DNA from: Diospyros lotus
Lineage: Eukaryota > Streptophyta > Magnoliopsida > Ericales > Ebenaceae
Direction: 5' to 3'
DNA: 64,000 nucleotides
Assembly (NCBI RefSeq): GCF_014633365.1
Contig: NC_068339.1
Span: forward strand, 31,877,316 to 31,941,315
Of this stretch, positions 11,928 to 23,862 are shown piece after piece. The translations under genes and the position numbers were made by a program. The stretch's first letter is position 1, and each line of letters begins with the position of its first letter. The notes under the pieces are model-generated. The model was not told where the DNA came from and did not search any database. It saw nothing but the letters and a program-made list of their open reading frames with translations.

Positions 11928-14739
11928 TGTAATATCCAATATTACATGGTGTTGGAAAAAAATAGGATTTCCAATTATTTTTGAAGGGTCTTGAGTGGAA
12001 CGAAGAGCCTAAAAGCTGGTTTCAAGAAATTAATTAATCAAAATTATCGAATTGACGGCAAAGAATGCCCTGGGACTTGGATGTTTAGGGAATAGGGCAT
12101 GAGATTGGTGAGCATCTTGAGGTGAGGCTAATAAGGCTAAAAGCAATCTGATTGGGAATAGTTTTTGGAATAGTTGTTGTATAAGCCCAAATTGTTGACT
12201 AAACTGAATGGTTGTAAGCAATCTCCGGGAAGTCCAGGGGATCCTAAGGGTAGTCCGGTTTTGCAAGTGGGACAACGCTGAAGCATTTTCGGGAGGAATA
12301 GAGGTCCCGTGTGGGCGTAGGGACAAAATTGATTTTTATCGAATAAGGGTTACTTATTAATTTTTGGAGAAATCAAGTCTTGGAGTGGCTTGATGGTAAT
12401 TTGTTCTTCCCTAAAATGGAGAGTTAATGAGGAATAATGGATGGCCAAGATGGAGAATCGGAAGTCAAGATTAGTGTCTAAGAGTGACACTTGGCAAACT
12501 CTTATCCAAGAAAATGGAAGAGTTAAATTAATGCAAAAAGAAAAGGAAAATAGTCATTCTAGCATTTGTAGAGGCATGATTATGTTGGAATAAAGAAAAT
12601 CCAATTGAAAATGAAAATTAGTCTCTTGAAAATGTGGAGATTTATTTAAATTGATAAATGTTGAAAATGGTCTTTCAAAGGTTATTCTTTAAATTAGTCA
12701 AGAATTAATTAATTGAGAAATTGGATATTTTATGGGAAAGTGAGACTTGATCAAAGGGTGGAGATTAAGTCTTGAAATTGGAAAAGATCCAAGGGTAAAG
12801 ATTTGAGTCTTCAAATAGGCATGGATTGCCAAATGGGTTTAGTAATCCAAAGGAAAAATGAGGTGGATGGTGGAGATTTAATCTCCAAAGAAATCCATGG
12901 ATGGGATTTAATCTTCCATAAGGACATGGATTGTGTTTTTTTGTAGGGTGGAGATTCTATCTCTATTTTTAATCAAGGGTTGAGATTAAATAAAACTAAT
13001 TGCTTGGATTGTGCTTCTTTGGAGGGATAAGATTTACTTTCGTAAAGTTGAATTCAATTGCTAGGATTTAATCTTGAAGCTATTAGATATAAAAGGAAAA
13101 TTGAAGAGAGAACTTGGAAGAAGTCTTCCAACGTGAAGGTTTGCAAATGGAGAAAAGGAAAGAAATGAAGGAAGAAGAAAAGAAATGACGAAAGGTAAGC
13201 GAAAAATCTTCCTTTCGATGTTGGGTAAATTTTTAGTTTCTCCTTCAATGGTGGCTTAGCCTCTTTATTTTTTTTTTTTAAGGTTGTTATTAAGAATAAG
13301 TGTTGGAAACAAGGGGATTGAAGGCTAAGAGGACCTCTTCAACTCCAAAGAGCTCCATAAGGTAAGGGATGACCCCATGGGAGCGTGGCCTTACATGTTT
13401 TGTAAGTGTTTCATATAAGTTTTCATGTGGTTGCAAGCATATGCAATTTGTGTACACTAGTGGACTTTTGGCCATAAGGAAGACTAGGAGATTGGGAAAT
13501 AGTAGGTTATTGCCTCAACCTTGGAGGGTTGTGAGGGCAAGGAAGACTATTCATATCAAGCATGCATCTTGCATTTCATGATTATTTATACTTACATTTA
13601 CTTTGCATTGCACCCTTATTGAGCTTTAAAACTCATAAGGTTTTACCTCACCTTGTAGGTCTCTCGTGTGCCAAGAGAAAGGGGATTTTGTAAGCTTGGA
13701 GCTTTGGAAGCATTAAGATGCATTTGGTTGAAATTTTTGTAATTGTATTTTAATGTATGTTGTGTATGCATCAAGAGAGTTGTGTCAGCCTTTTTTTTAT
13801 ATTTTGGAAAAAATGGGGATTTATGATGTATATTTATTGTATTTAATTTTTGGAAAAATTGGGATAAAAAGCCCACAAAAAAAAAAAAATGGTGGCTGTC
13901 GAGCAGTGGGCGCTCAAGCGTACGGGCGCCAGGCGCACAACAAGTGCGACCTTGCGACTGCACGCGATAGGTGCAAGCGCGCAAGAGGGCGTGCGCTACC
14001 AGCACCTCGCTGGGCCCCGGGACCGTCAGTAGGCCCTACCGGCCAATTGTTTTTAAAAAAAAATTAAATTTTAAATTTTTGGGCTATATTGGGATAATTT
14101 TGGGCTCTGGATGAATTTTTTAAATAAAGGGATTTTTGGACAATTTTGGTGAAAATTCTGAATTTAAAAAAAAAATAAACGAGTATTTTCCCTTAGAATT
14201 GGGGAATGGGTTATTTTGGATTGGCTAAGGAAAATTTTGAAGAATTTTTCAAAAGAGCATATTTACCCCAAAATTTTCTATGGATTTTTGGAAAAAGAAA
14301 ATGGGTTTGGTGTGGACTAAGCTATAATATTTCCTCTAAGAATCAAGGCTTTAGACTACTTATGAAGCTAAAATCGAGACCCAAAGCATTTTAAAATGAA
14401 GGTAATTTCGACCTTTTCACTAAGTGGTTGTAAGTCTCAAGTTATTAAGCAAGATGCCAACATCGTTTTTGAGAGATCTTGGGCATGTCATCCTTGGCTT
14501 GCTTTTGGTCTGAGGTAAAGAAGGATAATGCTCACTCAAGATTTTGGATTTTTTTTATGGGTTTCCTTGGGTATTTTGTTTCTAAATCCTTAAGTGGAGC
14601 GAAGCGAAGTGCAAACTCTAGTGCCTAGCTAGGGCGTTTCTCATTAAAACATAGTTCATCCATTCATTAATGGCTTGATGGGTGAGCAATCCAATTGATT
14701 ATTCATCAGTAACACCTGTGGTGGGAGTAGGGCATTACA
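11928..14739 (+). mobile_element. Gypsy solo LTR B2, nested in LTR C
   Basis: It starts TGTAATATCC and ends GGGCATTACA. It is flanked by the perfect 5-bp duplication TTTAA (11,923-11,927 and 14,740-14,744). From about 12,400 to the end it aligns with B1 and B3, including the AAGAGTGACACTTGGCAA block and the terminal GTAACACCTGTGGTGGGAG block. The first 400 bp instead resemble the start of the A/C-type LTRs (GAATGCCCTGGGACTTGGAT against 23,290). It is therefore either a mosaic LTR or shows that these families share a 5' end. There is no coding content. Confidence 0.85.
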
Positions 14740-15721
14740 TTTAACATGGATGACACAAATAACAATATGCTAATAATATCATACCCAATCCAATATCACA
14801 TTCAATGAGACAATATAAAATGAATATGCATATGTATGACAAGATGAATATATGTCACATAAATTTGGCAAATCCCTTGCAATTTCATGCTTATTTAAGC
14901 AAATTATATGGCGTATAAATTTTCGACAAACCAATCACCTTAATTTAATTGTTCAAGCTTTCTCAAAACTTGTGTGCCCTACTCGAAACACGTGCCCAGG
15001 TATTTTCTTAACCAAAATTTCAAGAAAAAATAATTAAAATTAATTTCCTAATTTTTCAAAAGAAAATAATATTTTTCCCTTTTTTTCTTTATTTTTTCCT
15101 TTTTTTATTTTTCCATTTTTCCTTACCTTACGTGCGCCCGCACCCACGCGCCTTCTTCAGTCATCTTCTTGGATTGCCCTTTCATTGGCCGGCCACTATT
15201 TTGCCTTTATTTCTTAGTTTTTCTTCTCCTTTCTTGCTTTATTCCTTCTTTCGAGCACGGTGGACCAAACCTTAGCTCAAAAATTTGGCCAAAACAACCT
15301 CAAATCGATCGATTACAGTGCATCTTAGATAAAGCTTGATTTTTCCAACGAAGCTTCGAAACACCCTCAAAACCACACCAAAATTCCTCAAACTCTTCAG
15401 AAATCTTCTCCCTCACATGGAGAACAAAAACCCTCTATCCATTTCCCTCAATTTGTTCCCAAATGCTCGGATTTTCAACTAAAAACTTAATGAAACCCTT
15501 AGCCAAAATCCAACTATTTATAGCCTTTTCCAACCAACCCACTAGCCAATCAGATCACTTCCTTGCACTGGTCATCATCCCTAGGTCTTTGATGGCCTAG
15601 CCCATTCCCTGAATGCCAATTAGTCGTGTTGCCGGCGGCTACAGTGCGTCGGCAACTTGCAGTGTTTTCACATTGCTTATTGCATTTTGTTCCCTTAACT
15701 CTTGCCCACTTTCACTTGGCT

Positions 15722-18700
15722 TGTAACGACCCGTTAGGGGGTCTGGATGTTTTTGGGTATTTTATTTTGGGTTCAAAAATTTTTGTTTTAATTAATTGAG
15801 GGTTGAAAATATTTTTCTTTGCTTATGGAATGAAGAGTAAGTGGAAATGAGAAATTGGAAGCCCATCTTAATTGGATCCAAAAATGTGGGGAAAGTCCAA
15901 GTAGATTGGGCCATTGAGATGTGTTTTGAATTTTAATTATATTATGAATGGGCTTGGATTATGATAATTTATTTGGGTTAGTAAGTTGGGTCATGGAATG
16001 GCCCACGGCATGGGCTGAGCCCAACTGAGAAATGAAATTTGAAATTTTAAAAGGAAATCATAATAAAATAAATTGGCCAGTAAATGTCGATAGTGCCCTT
16101 GGTCTTTCATTTGACCATTGTAAAGGTGAAGGGCAGTCAGGTCATTTCGACCAAGTGGCAAGTGCAGACTGTGTATTTTCCTTCTTCATGCTACACCTGC
16201 ACTGGTGACCTTTCTCCTGTGCATACTCTCATTTCCCATCTGGAACTACTTCTTCTTAACCAACATTCTTCTTCTTCTTCCTTGTTCATTCACTTCTGCT
16301 ATGTTGCTATTTCTTCATTACTGTGGCGGAGTAAGTTAAGTGGAAGAGGCTGGTGGTGTTCTTCTTGGATTTCATCTTCATCAGGCAAGTTCTTCTTGCA
16401 CTCTCTCTTAATTTTCAGTGCGAGCTCCCTTGTTATTTATTCTCTCGTGCAAGTTCCCCTGTTAGTCTCTTCATTTTAGTCACTGTGAAGGGTTATATAT
16501 ATAGACATGTAAAATATATATTTATACGCTTGTTGCTGCGTATGGTTCACTTTCTGCTAGAGTTCATTGAGTCTTCATATCTGGGTACCTGTTGGAGTCT
16601 TCTTGTGGTCTCAAAATGGGGTTTGTTTTCACCCCAAGCTTTCTTCGTGAATGGCATTTTATATAGCTAGGTGAGGATGAGAACCTCTGTTCGTTTTGCA
16701 TCCAAAGAAGCAATGTTCAATGTATATATATATATATCTATGTGTATATCACCTCTGAATGAGCTCGCCGATCCAAATGCTTCTTATATGTATATGTGTT
16801 GTGTTTGAATGTAAAATGTCCAGTCCATTCAAATGATTTTTTTGAGGTATTTGGAGGTCTCGCATCAAATAGCAAAAGCTGAACTAGAAATAAATATATA
16901 CTGTTCACCCATATATGAGACCCACTTGTAAATACATATATACAACATGCGTAACGAGCTGATACCCCTCAGAGATTTGTAAAGCTTATTAGAGCATGCC
17001 TTGCCTAGTTAATCCACCATATATTTGTGCTTAAACAGTCATTTGAATGCCCCTGTTCTGTTATGTTCGGCAAACCCAATTATATATATATACACGTTCA
17101 GCTTCATTGATGTTCTAGCGAGCTCGTTCCAGTTCTTTTCGCGAGCTCGTTCCAGCTCTTTGGCGCGAGCTCACACTTATATGCTCGCTGACCATAAGCT
17201 TAATCGCAAGCTCGTTTCCGCGAGCTCTTGCCGCGCGCCTGACCCCAAGCTCGTCTAGCGAGCTCTTGCCCAACCCCTTGACTGCGAGCTCGTTCAGCGA
17301 ACTGATGCTCACCTCATGACCTCGAGCTCGTTCGCTTGTCCTTCTTGTGAGCTCTCCCGAGCTCTCTCCGTAAGCCGCGAGCTCATGACCTCGAGTTGGT
17401 CCCGAGCTCATCTCGCATGCCTTTGAATGGGAGCCATCAGCTCTCACCCTATTGGATTCATTTACTTTAATACATAAATGTAAATAAGAAAGTACCCTCC
17501 ATTTGGATTCAATAAAAATATCAAAAAAATCAAAATCCATAAAAATAAAAAGTTAGAATTTTGGTTTGAGTACAAATTCACGAATTTGCAATTTTACCAC
17601 CATCGAGATACATAGTTTCTGTTTCTTGAAAAATTTAATAAAAATCATTTTTACAACAATGAATGCTAGTTATCAAATTATCGGGAATTAGTTTTTCAAA
17701 ATGAAGACATTTTCAAAATATGTTCTATTTGGTCCATTGCCTTAGAAAAACTTCAGGCTTATGTTTGATCAGCAATTTTGCGTGGTGTGGTCATTTGATT
17801 GCATGGGGACTAATCATGAATTTGAGCTATGAGCATGAATGCAAGTAAATGCATACCATCACTAGTTAAATGAAATCATAACAATCATATGGTGGGAAAA
17901 ATAGTTATTAAATTTATAATACTTCTCAGCTAGTGAATCGATATTTAATATTAAATAGCAATGGTTGGCAAATGCATACATGTACATGTTACATATATAT
18001 ATATATATTTTGCGCACATATTATTTTGCCGCGATGGAGAAAGGGTACCCTAGAGCACTTGGCATGGGACGAGGTGGCCATAGCCCGGTAGGTTGGCTCC
18101 ATATTTATTTGTGAGGTTTTATGAAACTTATGCACTTTTGCATGCATTGATTTATGGCTTGAGAGCCGGGAAAATTGATATTGGTATTGAAATGATGCAC
18201 TCTTGCATGTATTGATTGATGGCTTACGAGCCTGTGAGAATTAATAATGGCATTGAAATTTTATGCACATTTGCATAGTGATACATGGTGACATGATATA
18301 TTGAGTTGAATTAATGAACTCATGAATTTTGAATCTTATATATAACTGTGGAGTCCTTGATTACTCTTCTTGGTGTCATCATGTTCTTGGATCCTATATA
18401 TTGTTCCTTGTTTCTCGAACTTGCTGAGCCTTATGGCTCATTTGATCTTCTTTGCCATTCTAGGTAAAGGAAAGACGGTTATTGGGGGCGAGTCCAATAG
18501 GACTACTGCCAAGGGATAGTGGTGTAGGAAGACGCGTCCTAGCTTTAAAGATCCTAGTTAGTGATTTGGTGAGGTTTGTAATAATGAGAATTTATTATGT
18601 TATTGGCATTTGAGCCTCTTATCATTTTATTTGTCCATCGAGCCTAGAGTTATGAGATATTGGGAATGTAATTGAACCTTGATTTAATTTCCGCTGCTAG

Positions 18701-18788
18701 AAATGAAATGAGTTGTTATTTGAATTCAGTTTGTTCTATATCATCTATGTAAGGACCTTCTTTCGAATATTCGGAAACGGGCCCTGCA
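15722..18788 (+). mobile_element. LTR D, probable solo LTR nested in LTR C
   Basis: It starts TGTAACGACCCG. The proposed end is GGGCCCTGCA at 18,788. It is flanked by tggct (15,717-15,721) and tggcc (18,789-18,793), a target duplication with one transition. Removing it reconnects two parts of LTR C. It has no coding region. It contains a GAGCTC-rich block and a 275-bp segment also found in a hAT-like MITE (see findings). The right boundary was chosen by the duplication and by the CA end, so it is less certain than the left. Confidence 0.55.
17112..17412. repeat. GAGCTC-rich degenerate repeat block
   Basis: Eleven copies of the palindrome GAGCTC occur in about 300 bp, most of them extended to CGAGCTCG, CGAGCTCT or CGAGCTCA. 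The spacing is irregular (about 9-54 bp). The 141-codon minus-strand open frame over this block is a low-complexity artefact of the motif. Confidence 0.8.
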
Positions 18789-18963
18789 TGGCCTTTTGCC
18801 CTCAAGCCCTTAATTTTTAACAAATTATACTTAGTCCTCGTAACTTTAAAAAATTATACGTTTACCCCAATAACTTTGAAAAATTACACTTTTGCCTCAA
18901 TAAAAATTACCCTTAAACCTATAAAATTTCACTTAAATCACATAAAAAATTTCAAGTATTACA

Positions 18964-19489
18964 ACTACTATGCGAGAGGGTAGTACAGCCTCTTGCTGTT
19001 CTTCAAGTTTATGTTCCGCCACTTTCTTTTGCCTTCCAAACTTCTCATTGTGCGTCTTCTAGTTTCTACCACTTCTTCCCCATTTCTTACCAAAATCTCC
19101 CTTTATATATTATAATATATATATATATGCACATGTACCAAGGCCTACTCTCCACATTCATGCCACTATTTTAGTATAATATATATATATATATAAATAT
19201 TATAATTTAATATATAATATAATATTTAATATTTAATATACTAATAATTATAGTAACTTTAATTATATTATAATATTATTTATTTAAAATATTTATTTAT
19301 TTATTATTTATATTTTAATATTAATTTTGAAATTAACTTTATAATATTTTTTTTTCTTTTTTTATGCCCAAATCTTTGAAACCTAAAATGTAAAATCCAT
19401 ATTAAACATACATTTTATGTAGGAAAAATAACACAAGATTAAAATAAAAATTAAATAAAAATATGCATACAATTAAGCCCTATCAGTGA
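18964..19489 (-). mobile_element. LTR G' fragment, reverse orientation
   Basis: The order of features mirrors LTR G in reverse: pyrimidine-rich cctcttgctgttcttc stretches, then a long AT-only block, then an end that reads TGATAGGGCTTAATTG on the minus strand at 19,489. It appears to be a truncated copy of the G family, cut on its left side at the junction with LTR C. Confidence 0.45.
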
Positions 19490-21035
19490 GAACTATACTC
19501 AAATTCATCTCCCAATCAATGAAATTTGTCTTGTTGAAGGTATCGTTGCCCTAGAGTATCGATCTCACATTTCCAAACATTTTGGATCAACAACCTGAAT
19601 TATACAGATAAATCTTACAATCACATTAAATTACGAAATCATAAATAGCAAGAGATAACTTTTTATGATTACTCCCACTATTTTCTACAAGTTTGTCACC
19701 CTCACAACGTAACTTGAGAAATTCCTTTGGAAGATTTCTTAATGGGTCAGGATCCTATCTCCCCTCACACGACCTTGAGTGACTCAACAAATTGTGCTAG
19801 GATCAATTAGGCAGGTACTTGCTACCAATTGCATCTCCATGCAACTCCTAGATGCGTTGGGTTGACAACTTCTTGCCATGCACATCTCATGTGACTCCCA
19901 ACCTTTTTCTCTATACTTAGTGAGTTTTGAGTAACTCAACAAACACACCTTTCTAGTTAAGTTAGACCCATCATTCAAGGATATCTCATGGCTCATGAAA
20001 CGTAGGTATCATAGGTGACACTTGACCTTAAGTGACTCAACAAATCAAGTGCCAGCTAGAACCCTAATGCCTCATAATGATGGAAGGCAAGTTGGCTTAA
20101 TATTAACGAGGGATTTATTATTTATTTATTTAGGTCTCATCACATGCAATTAATCAAACTAATCATGCATAATAAATGATTCAAATTGTTGTATGGTATG
20201 AATAACTAAGGCTATCCCCCTCGAGCCATAGAAAGAAAGCTAGCATGTTAAACCTTGGTGAAGAATCACAACCTACTTCTCAAACTCATTTTTCAAGCTT
20301 TTGTTAGTCTTCGAATCTTATCTTCAATTTGGCTCCATCTCTTGCTCTTCATACAAACTACAACTATCACTACTCTATTATATTCTACATACATTATATA
20401 GAATCAGAAACCTTGAGTTACATTCAAGGGGAGTGAGATGAGAAGAAAATGTACATCAAAGTATAAGAGTGGAAGAACACACAAACCCTATTTCAAAAAA
20501 TAAAATTTACAGGAATTCATTTTCAACATAAAATAAATTTTCGATTCGATCCATACCATACACCCAAACAATCAATCTCATTGATTCATTCACAATTATG
20601 TTAATTAATTGTTACATCAATTTCAATCTCATTGAAACATTTTCAATAAATTAAAATTTTGTATAATTTTAAAAATAAAATTGTTTCAACTGTACTTGGG
20701 CTTGGGCTCTATCCATTAGTCCAACTAACAAGGCTCAATAGGTCTTAGATCAACCAATGCATGTCAAACATACATTAGCAGCCCAATAATCAATAGACCA
20801 CCCAATTAACGACCCCAACCCATTTTAATCATGGTCCATAGGTTTCATATACTTACAGATCGAATCGAAAAATCCAAAAAAAAAAATTCCAAACAATTTG
20901 GTCGAGTCTCACTCTAGGGCATAAAGCCCAAGGTAGTTGGGGGGGCACATGGGCTGTTGACCGTGCCTATCGCACAGGCCGCCGGCTGTGTGGGATGCAT
21001 GGGCCCCCAGCTATGCGCAGGTCGCATGGGGCGCG
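19490..21035. other. Unassigned repeat-like sequence, probably LTR material
   Basis: No gene is visible. The stretch holds three spaced copies of a (T/A)GA(C/G)TAACTCAACAAA-like motif (about 19,781, 19,932 and 20,034), AT-rich sequence, and a GC-rich end (20,930-21,035) that is continuous with 22,486-22,567 once LTR G is removed. The combined block ends ...TGTGTCACA at 22,567, which would suit an LTR terminus. Confidence 0.35.
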
Positions 21036-21510
21036 TGATATGAGAATTTATTCACACATTTATTAATCATAATTGAGTAGTGTTTTAAGTATTTTATATG
21101 TGTTTTATCTAGAATTGTCTAGTGTTTTGAGTTTTCTTTACATATATTTAATTTCTAGTATTTCTTGTTATTTTAAAAGAATACTACTTGGTGTTTGGGT
21201 TAAAAAATAAAAAAATAAAAATAAAAATAAAGAAAAAAAATTAAAAGTTAATTTTAAAATTAATACTATAAATTAATAGTCTAATATAAATAAAAAATAA
21301 ATATTATAAATAATTAATATTATAATATAATTAAAATTAATATAATTAATAGTATATTAAATATTATATTTTATTATATCATTTATTACGTATTATATAT
21401 TATATTATGTATATATATTATATATTATGGAGTGAAGTTGCTTGAATATGGAGGGGAGGGATGCATGAATATATGTATGTATATATACACTGAATGAGGG
21501 GCTTGAGGAA

Positions 21511-21541
<31 letters not shown>

Positions 21542-22480
21542 AAGTCGCAAGGCATGGAAGGAGAAAAAAGCGGCAGAAGCCACAAGAGCACGGGGAAGGA
21601 GGCGAACAAAGGATAATAGAAGAGAAGTTAGTTGGGTGTGCGGCGCCAGTCACAAGGCTTACGCACGTACCCACAAAACAGCGAGAAAGATTGAGGTGGT
21701 GGAACAGATTCACGGAGAAGCAAGATCCGACACACTCAAGGGAAAATTACACTGTTAATTTGTTTATCTTTATGGACTCCATTAAATCTGTCATAAGTTA
21801 ATTTCATTTACTAGGGTTTTTGATGAAACTTGAATTATGAAAGATTTATTGTTTATTTGGATTGATTTTCTTTATCTATGTAAACAATTTATTATTGTTC
21901 TTAAAGCTATTAAATATTTGGATAATATTTAATTAATTTGTTGTCATGGAATGAGACCAAAAGGAGAGTTTCATTATTTGACCTAGGTAAGAAATTCTAT
22001 AAAAAAATAGTTGGAGTGAGAGTAAAGACTTGACTTATGTGGAATTAGATTGAATAATCATTGATCTTAATGAATTGGTTGGTGTTTATTATTGTTATTG
22101 AAAAATATATAATAAATATTGATCAATATAATTGGTGTGATTCGGGAGAGAATATCAATTACTTTATGGTTGTTCAACTATTGCATAGATAATTAAAATT
22201 GGATTATCAATCAAATAAATTGAATATGATTGATTTAAGTGGATTCAAAATATCCTAATGATAAATCAATATTGGTTCTTCTTGTTATTCTCTGATTTGT
22301 TCAAATTAAATTAATTAGTTCTATTTTATTTAGGTTTAGTTTGATTTCATCTTTTCTAAATTATTTAAATAATAATAGGGTTAACCAATTTTGGTAATTA
22401 ATATACAATCTCCGTGGGAACGATATCTTACTCATTACTTTATTACTTGTGTGATCTGTACACTTGAAAAATCGCTATAA
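21036..22480 (+). mobile_element. LTR G, probable solo LTR
   Basis: It is flanked on both sides by GCGCG (21,031-21,035 and 22,481-22,485). Removing it joins two halves of a GC-rich sequence. It starts TGATATGAGAAT. The last bases are CTATAA rather than the usual CA, which suggests a mutated end. Near the 3' end, CAATCTCCGTGGGAACGATA is a block often seen in Athila-like gypsy LTRs. It contains an AT-only stretch (21,190-21,420) and a 28-base G run. Confidence 0.6.
21514..21541. repeat. G homopolymer, 28 bases
   Basis: This is an uninterrupted run of 28 G inside LTR G. The length may be inaccurate because such runs are hard to sequence. Confidence 0.9.
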
Positions 22481-22485
22481 GCGCG

Positions 22486-22698
22486 TGCGGGCCATGCCTG
22501 GCCGCTCTTTTCGACCCTTTGGTACATCTATATGCACCCGTATCCCCGTTTCGCCCTTTTTGTGTCACACATGATCATTTTTCCCTTTAACAAGAAATGT
22601 TTTGCAATCCAAAAAATACAAACGCAACAATATTTATTAATTCACCAAATATTAACATAATTGAATATGCAAGCAAGGAACAGAAAGATTTCGACGAT
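22486..22698 (-). other. End of unassigned LTR (to 22,567), then copia leader
   Basis: 22,486-22,567 continues the GC-rich sequence from before LTR G and ends at TGTCACA. From about 22,568 the sequence is AT-rich and ends next to the copia primer-binding site. It therefore probably represents the copia 5' leader on the minus strand. No gag frame is recognisable here. Confidence 0.4.
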
Positions 22699-22711
22699 GG
22701 CTCTGATACCA
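22699..22711 (-). other. Copia primer-binding site (initiator-Met tRNA)
   Basis: The minus strand reads TGGTATCAGAGCC, an exact match to the usual primer site complementary to the 3' end of plant initiator methionine tRNA. It directly follows the copia LTR end, so it marks the 5' LTR boundary of the minus-strand element. Confidence 0.9.
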
Positions 22712-23254
22712 CTATAAGTAAATCAAGAGCAACGTAGTTCAAAAATTTGAACTTTTCCCCGATTTCGATGATTGGATCAACGTCGAAATCAAAACATTCA
22801 CATACATAATAAAATAAATCTAACCTTTAGATTTTTGAGTCATTTATGGATTCGAGTCGTCCAAGTGTTCGGCCTCTATCTCATGATACGCTGCACGTGT
22901 CCTTTAGTGAGGAGAGCGAATTTGGAATGCTATCTCCTTCTCCTCTTTGTGTCTTGTCTATGGATGGAAAAAAACATCTTCGCTTCAAATGGATGCAAAA
23001 AGAAAAAGGGAGAAAGTGAATGACAACCTTTTAACTCTTGAGAAACAACAAAAACATTCATCGATTTGAGAAACCCCTAAAGAGGTATTTATAGAGGAGC
23101 AAGGCCTCCTATGGTTTCCTAAACCTGAATGGATATGGGATGACCATTTACTAGTCCAATTAGTAATTAATTAGTTTTTAAATGGCACAAATCCAATTAT
23201 AAAAAGTTTAAATAAAATATTTGGTCCAAATTCAATTTAGTTAAGTATAATATT
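22712..23254 (-). mobile_element. Ty1-copia 5' LTR, truncated
   Basis: It is about 540 bp matching 640-1180 (shared blocks such as TAAAATAAATCTAACCTTTAG and GGCCTCTA). It adjoins the primer-binding site. It stops abruptly at 23,254, where LTR A2 begins, and the remaining 1.3 kb of the LTR is not seen again in the window. Most likely this is the 5' LTR of the element whose 3' LTR is at 618-1975 plus 7125-7629. Confidence 0.75.
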
Positions 23255-23862
23255 TGTAATACCCTAAATTATTAAGTGACCGAATCAACTGCAGGGAATG
23301 CCCTAGAATTTAGATATTTAAGAAAAATGATATTAGATTGACGAGCGTCTCGAGATAAGATTTATGTCATTGAAAGAAATCGAAACAGAGATAGTTTTTC
23401 AGTACAATTATGATGCACCCTAAAAAATTGAACGTAAGAGACTTCCAAAAAGTCAACGAAACCCTGAGGGGATTCAAGTTTTGCATAAGGAACAATCCTA
23501 AAGTGGTTTCGGGATGAAACAAAAAGATTTGTGATCAAAATATACATTTAGACCTAAGTGCAAATTATTAATCTTGGTCGAGGGTGGTCAAAAAGATTTT
23601 TTTTTTTTCTAATTTTTTGGGATAAAATAAAGAGTTTAGAACTCATGGGGCTTAAAGGAATGGTTGAGAAACTCAGGGGCTTCAAGGAAAGGTCCAAAAT
23701 GAAATTGGAAATTAGAAGAGGGGTCAAAGTATAATTTTAGAAAGTTACAAGTGTGAAACCTGCAAATGGTTGGTCACCGCACTACCACCATCGGTAAGCT
23801 CACCGGAGGTGATGAGAAGGTCAAAGGTAGGTCTCCAGGCCATGATGAAGCATGTGTAGCCG

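Larger units (their letters stand above)
11290..18963 (-). mobile_element. Gypsy LTR C (5' LTR), interrupted by B2 and D
   Basis: On the plus strand it starts TGTAACAACCCG and ends AAGTATTACA at 18,963. On the minus strand it therefore reads TGTAATACTT...GGTTGTTACA. After removing B2 and D it is about 1.8 kb. The adjoining primer-binding-like site at 11,277-11,288 marks it as a 5' LTR. Its U3-like part (18,794-18,963) resembles 25,900-26,230 in LTR C2, and a reversed TATA (ctatttatagcc) lies near 15,510. No clean target duplication was found (caaac against actac). Confidence 0.6.

Noticed and set aside
17115..17540. 141-codon minus-strand open frame
   Set aside because: It overlies the GAGCTC repeat block and its protein is low-complexity (repeated SS.EL.R words); no domain.
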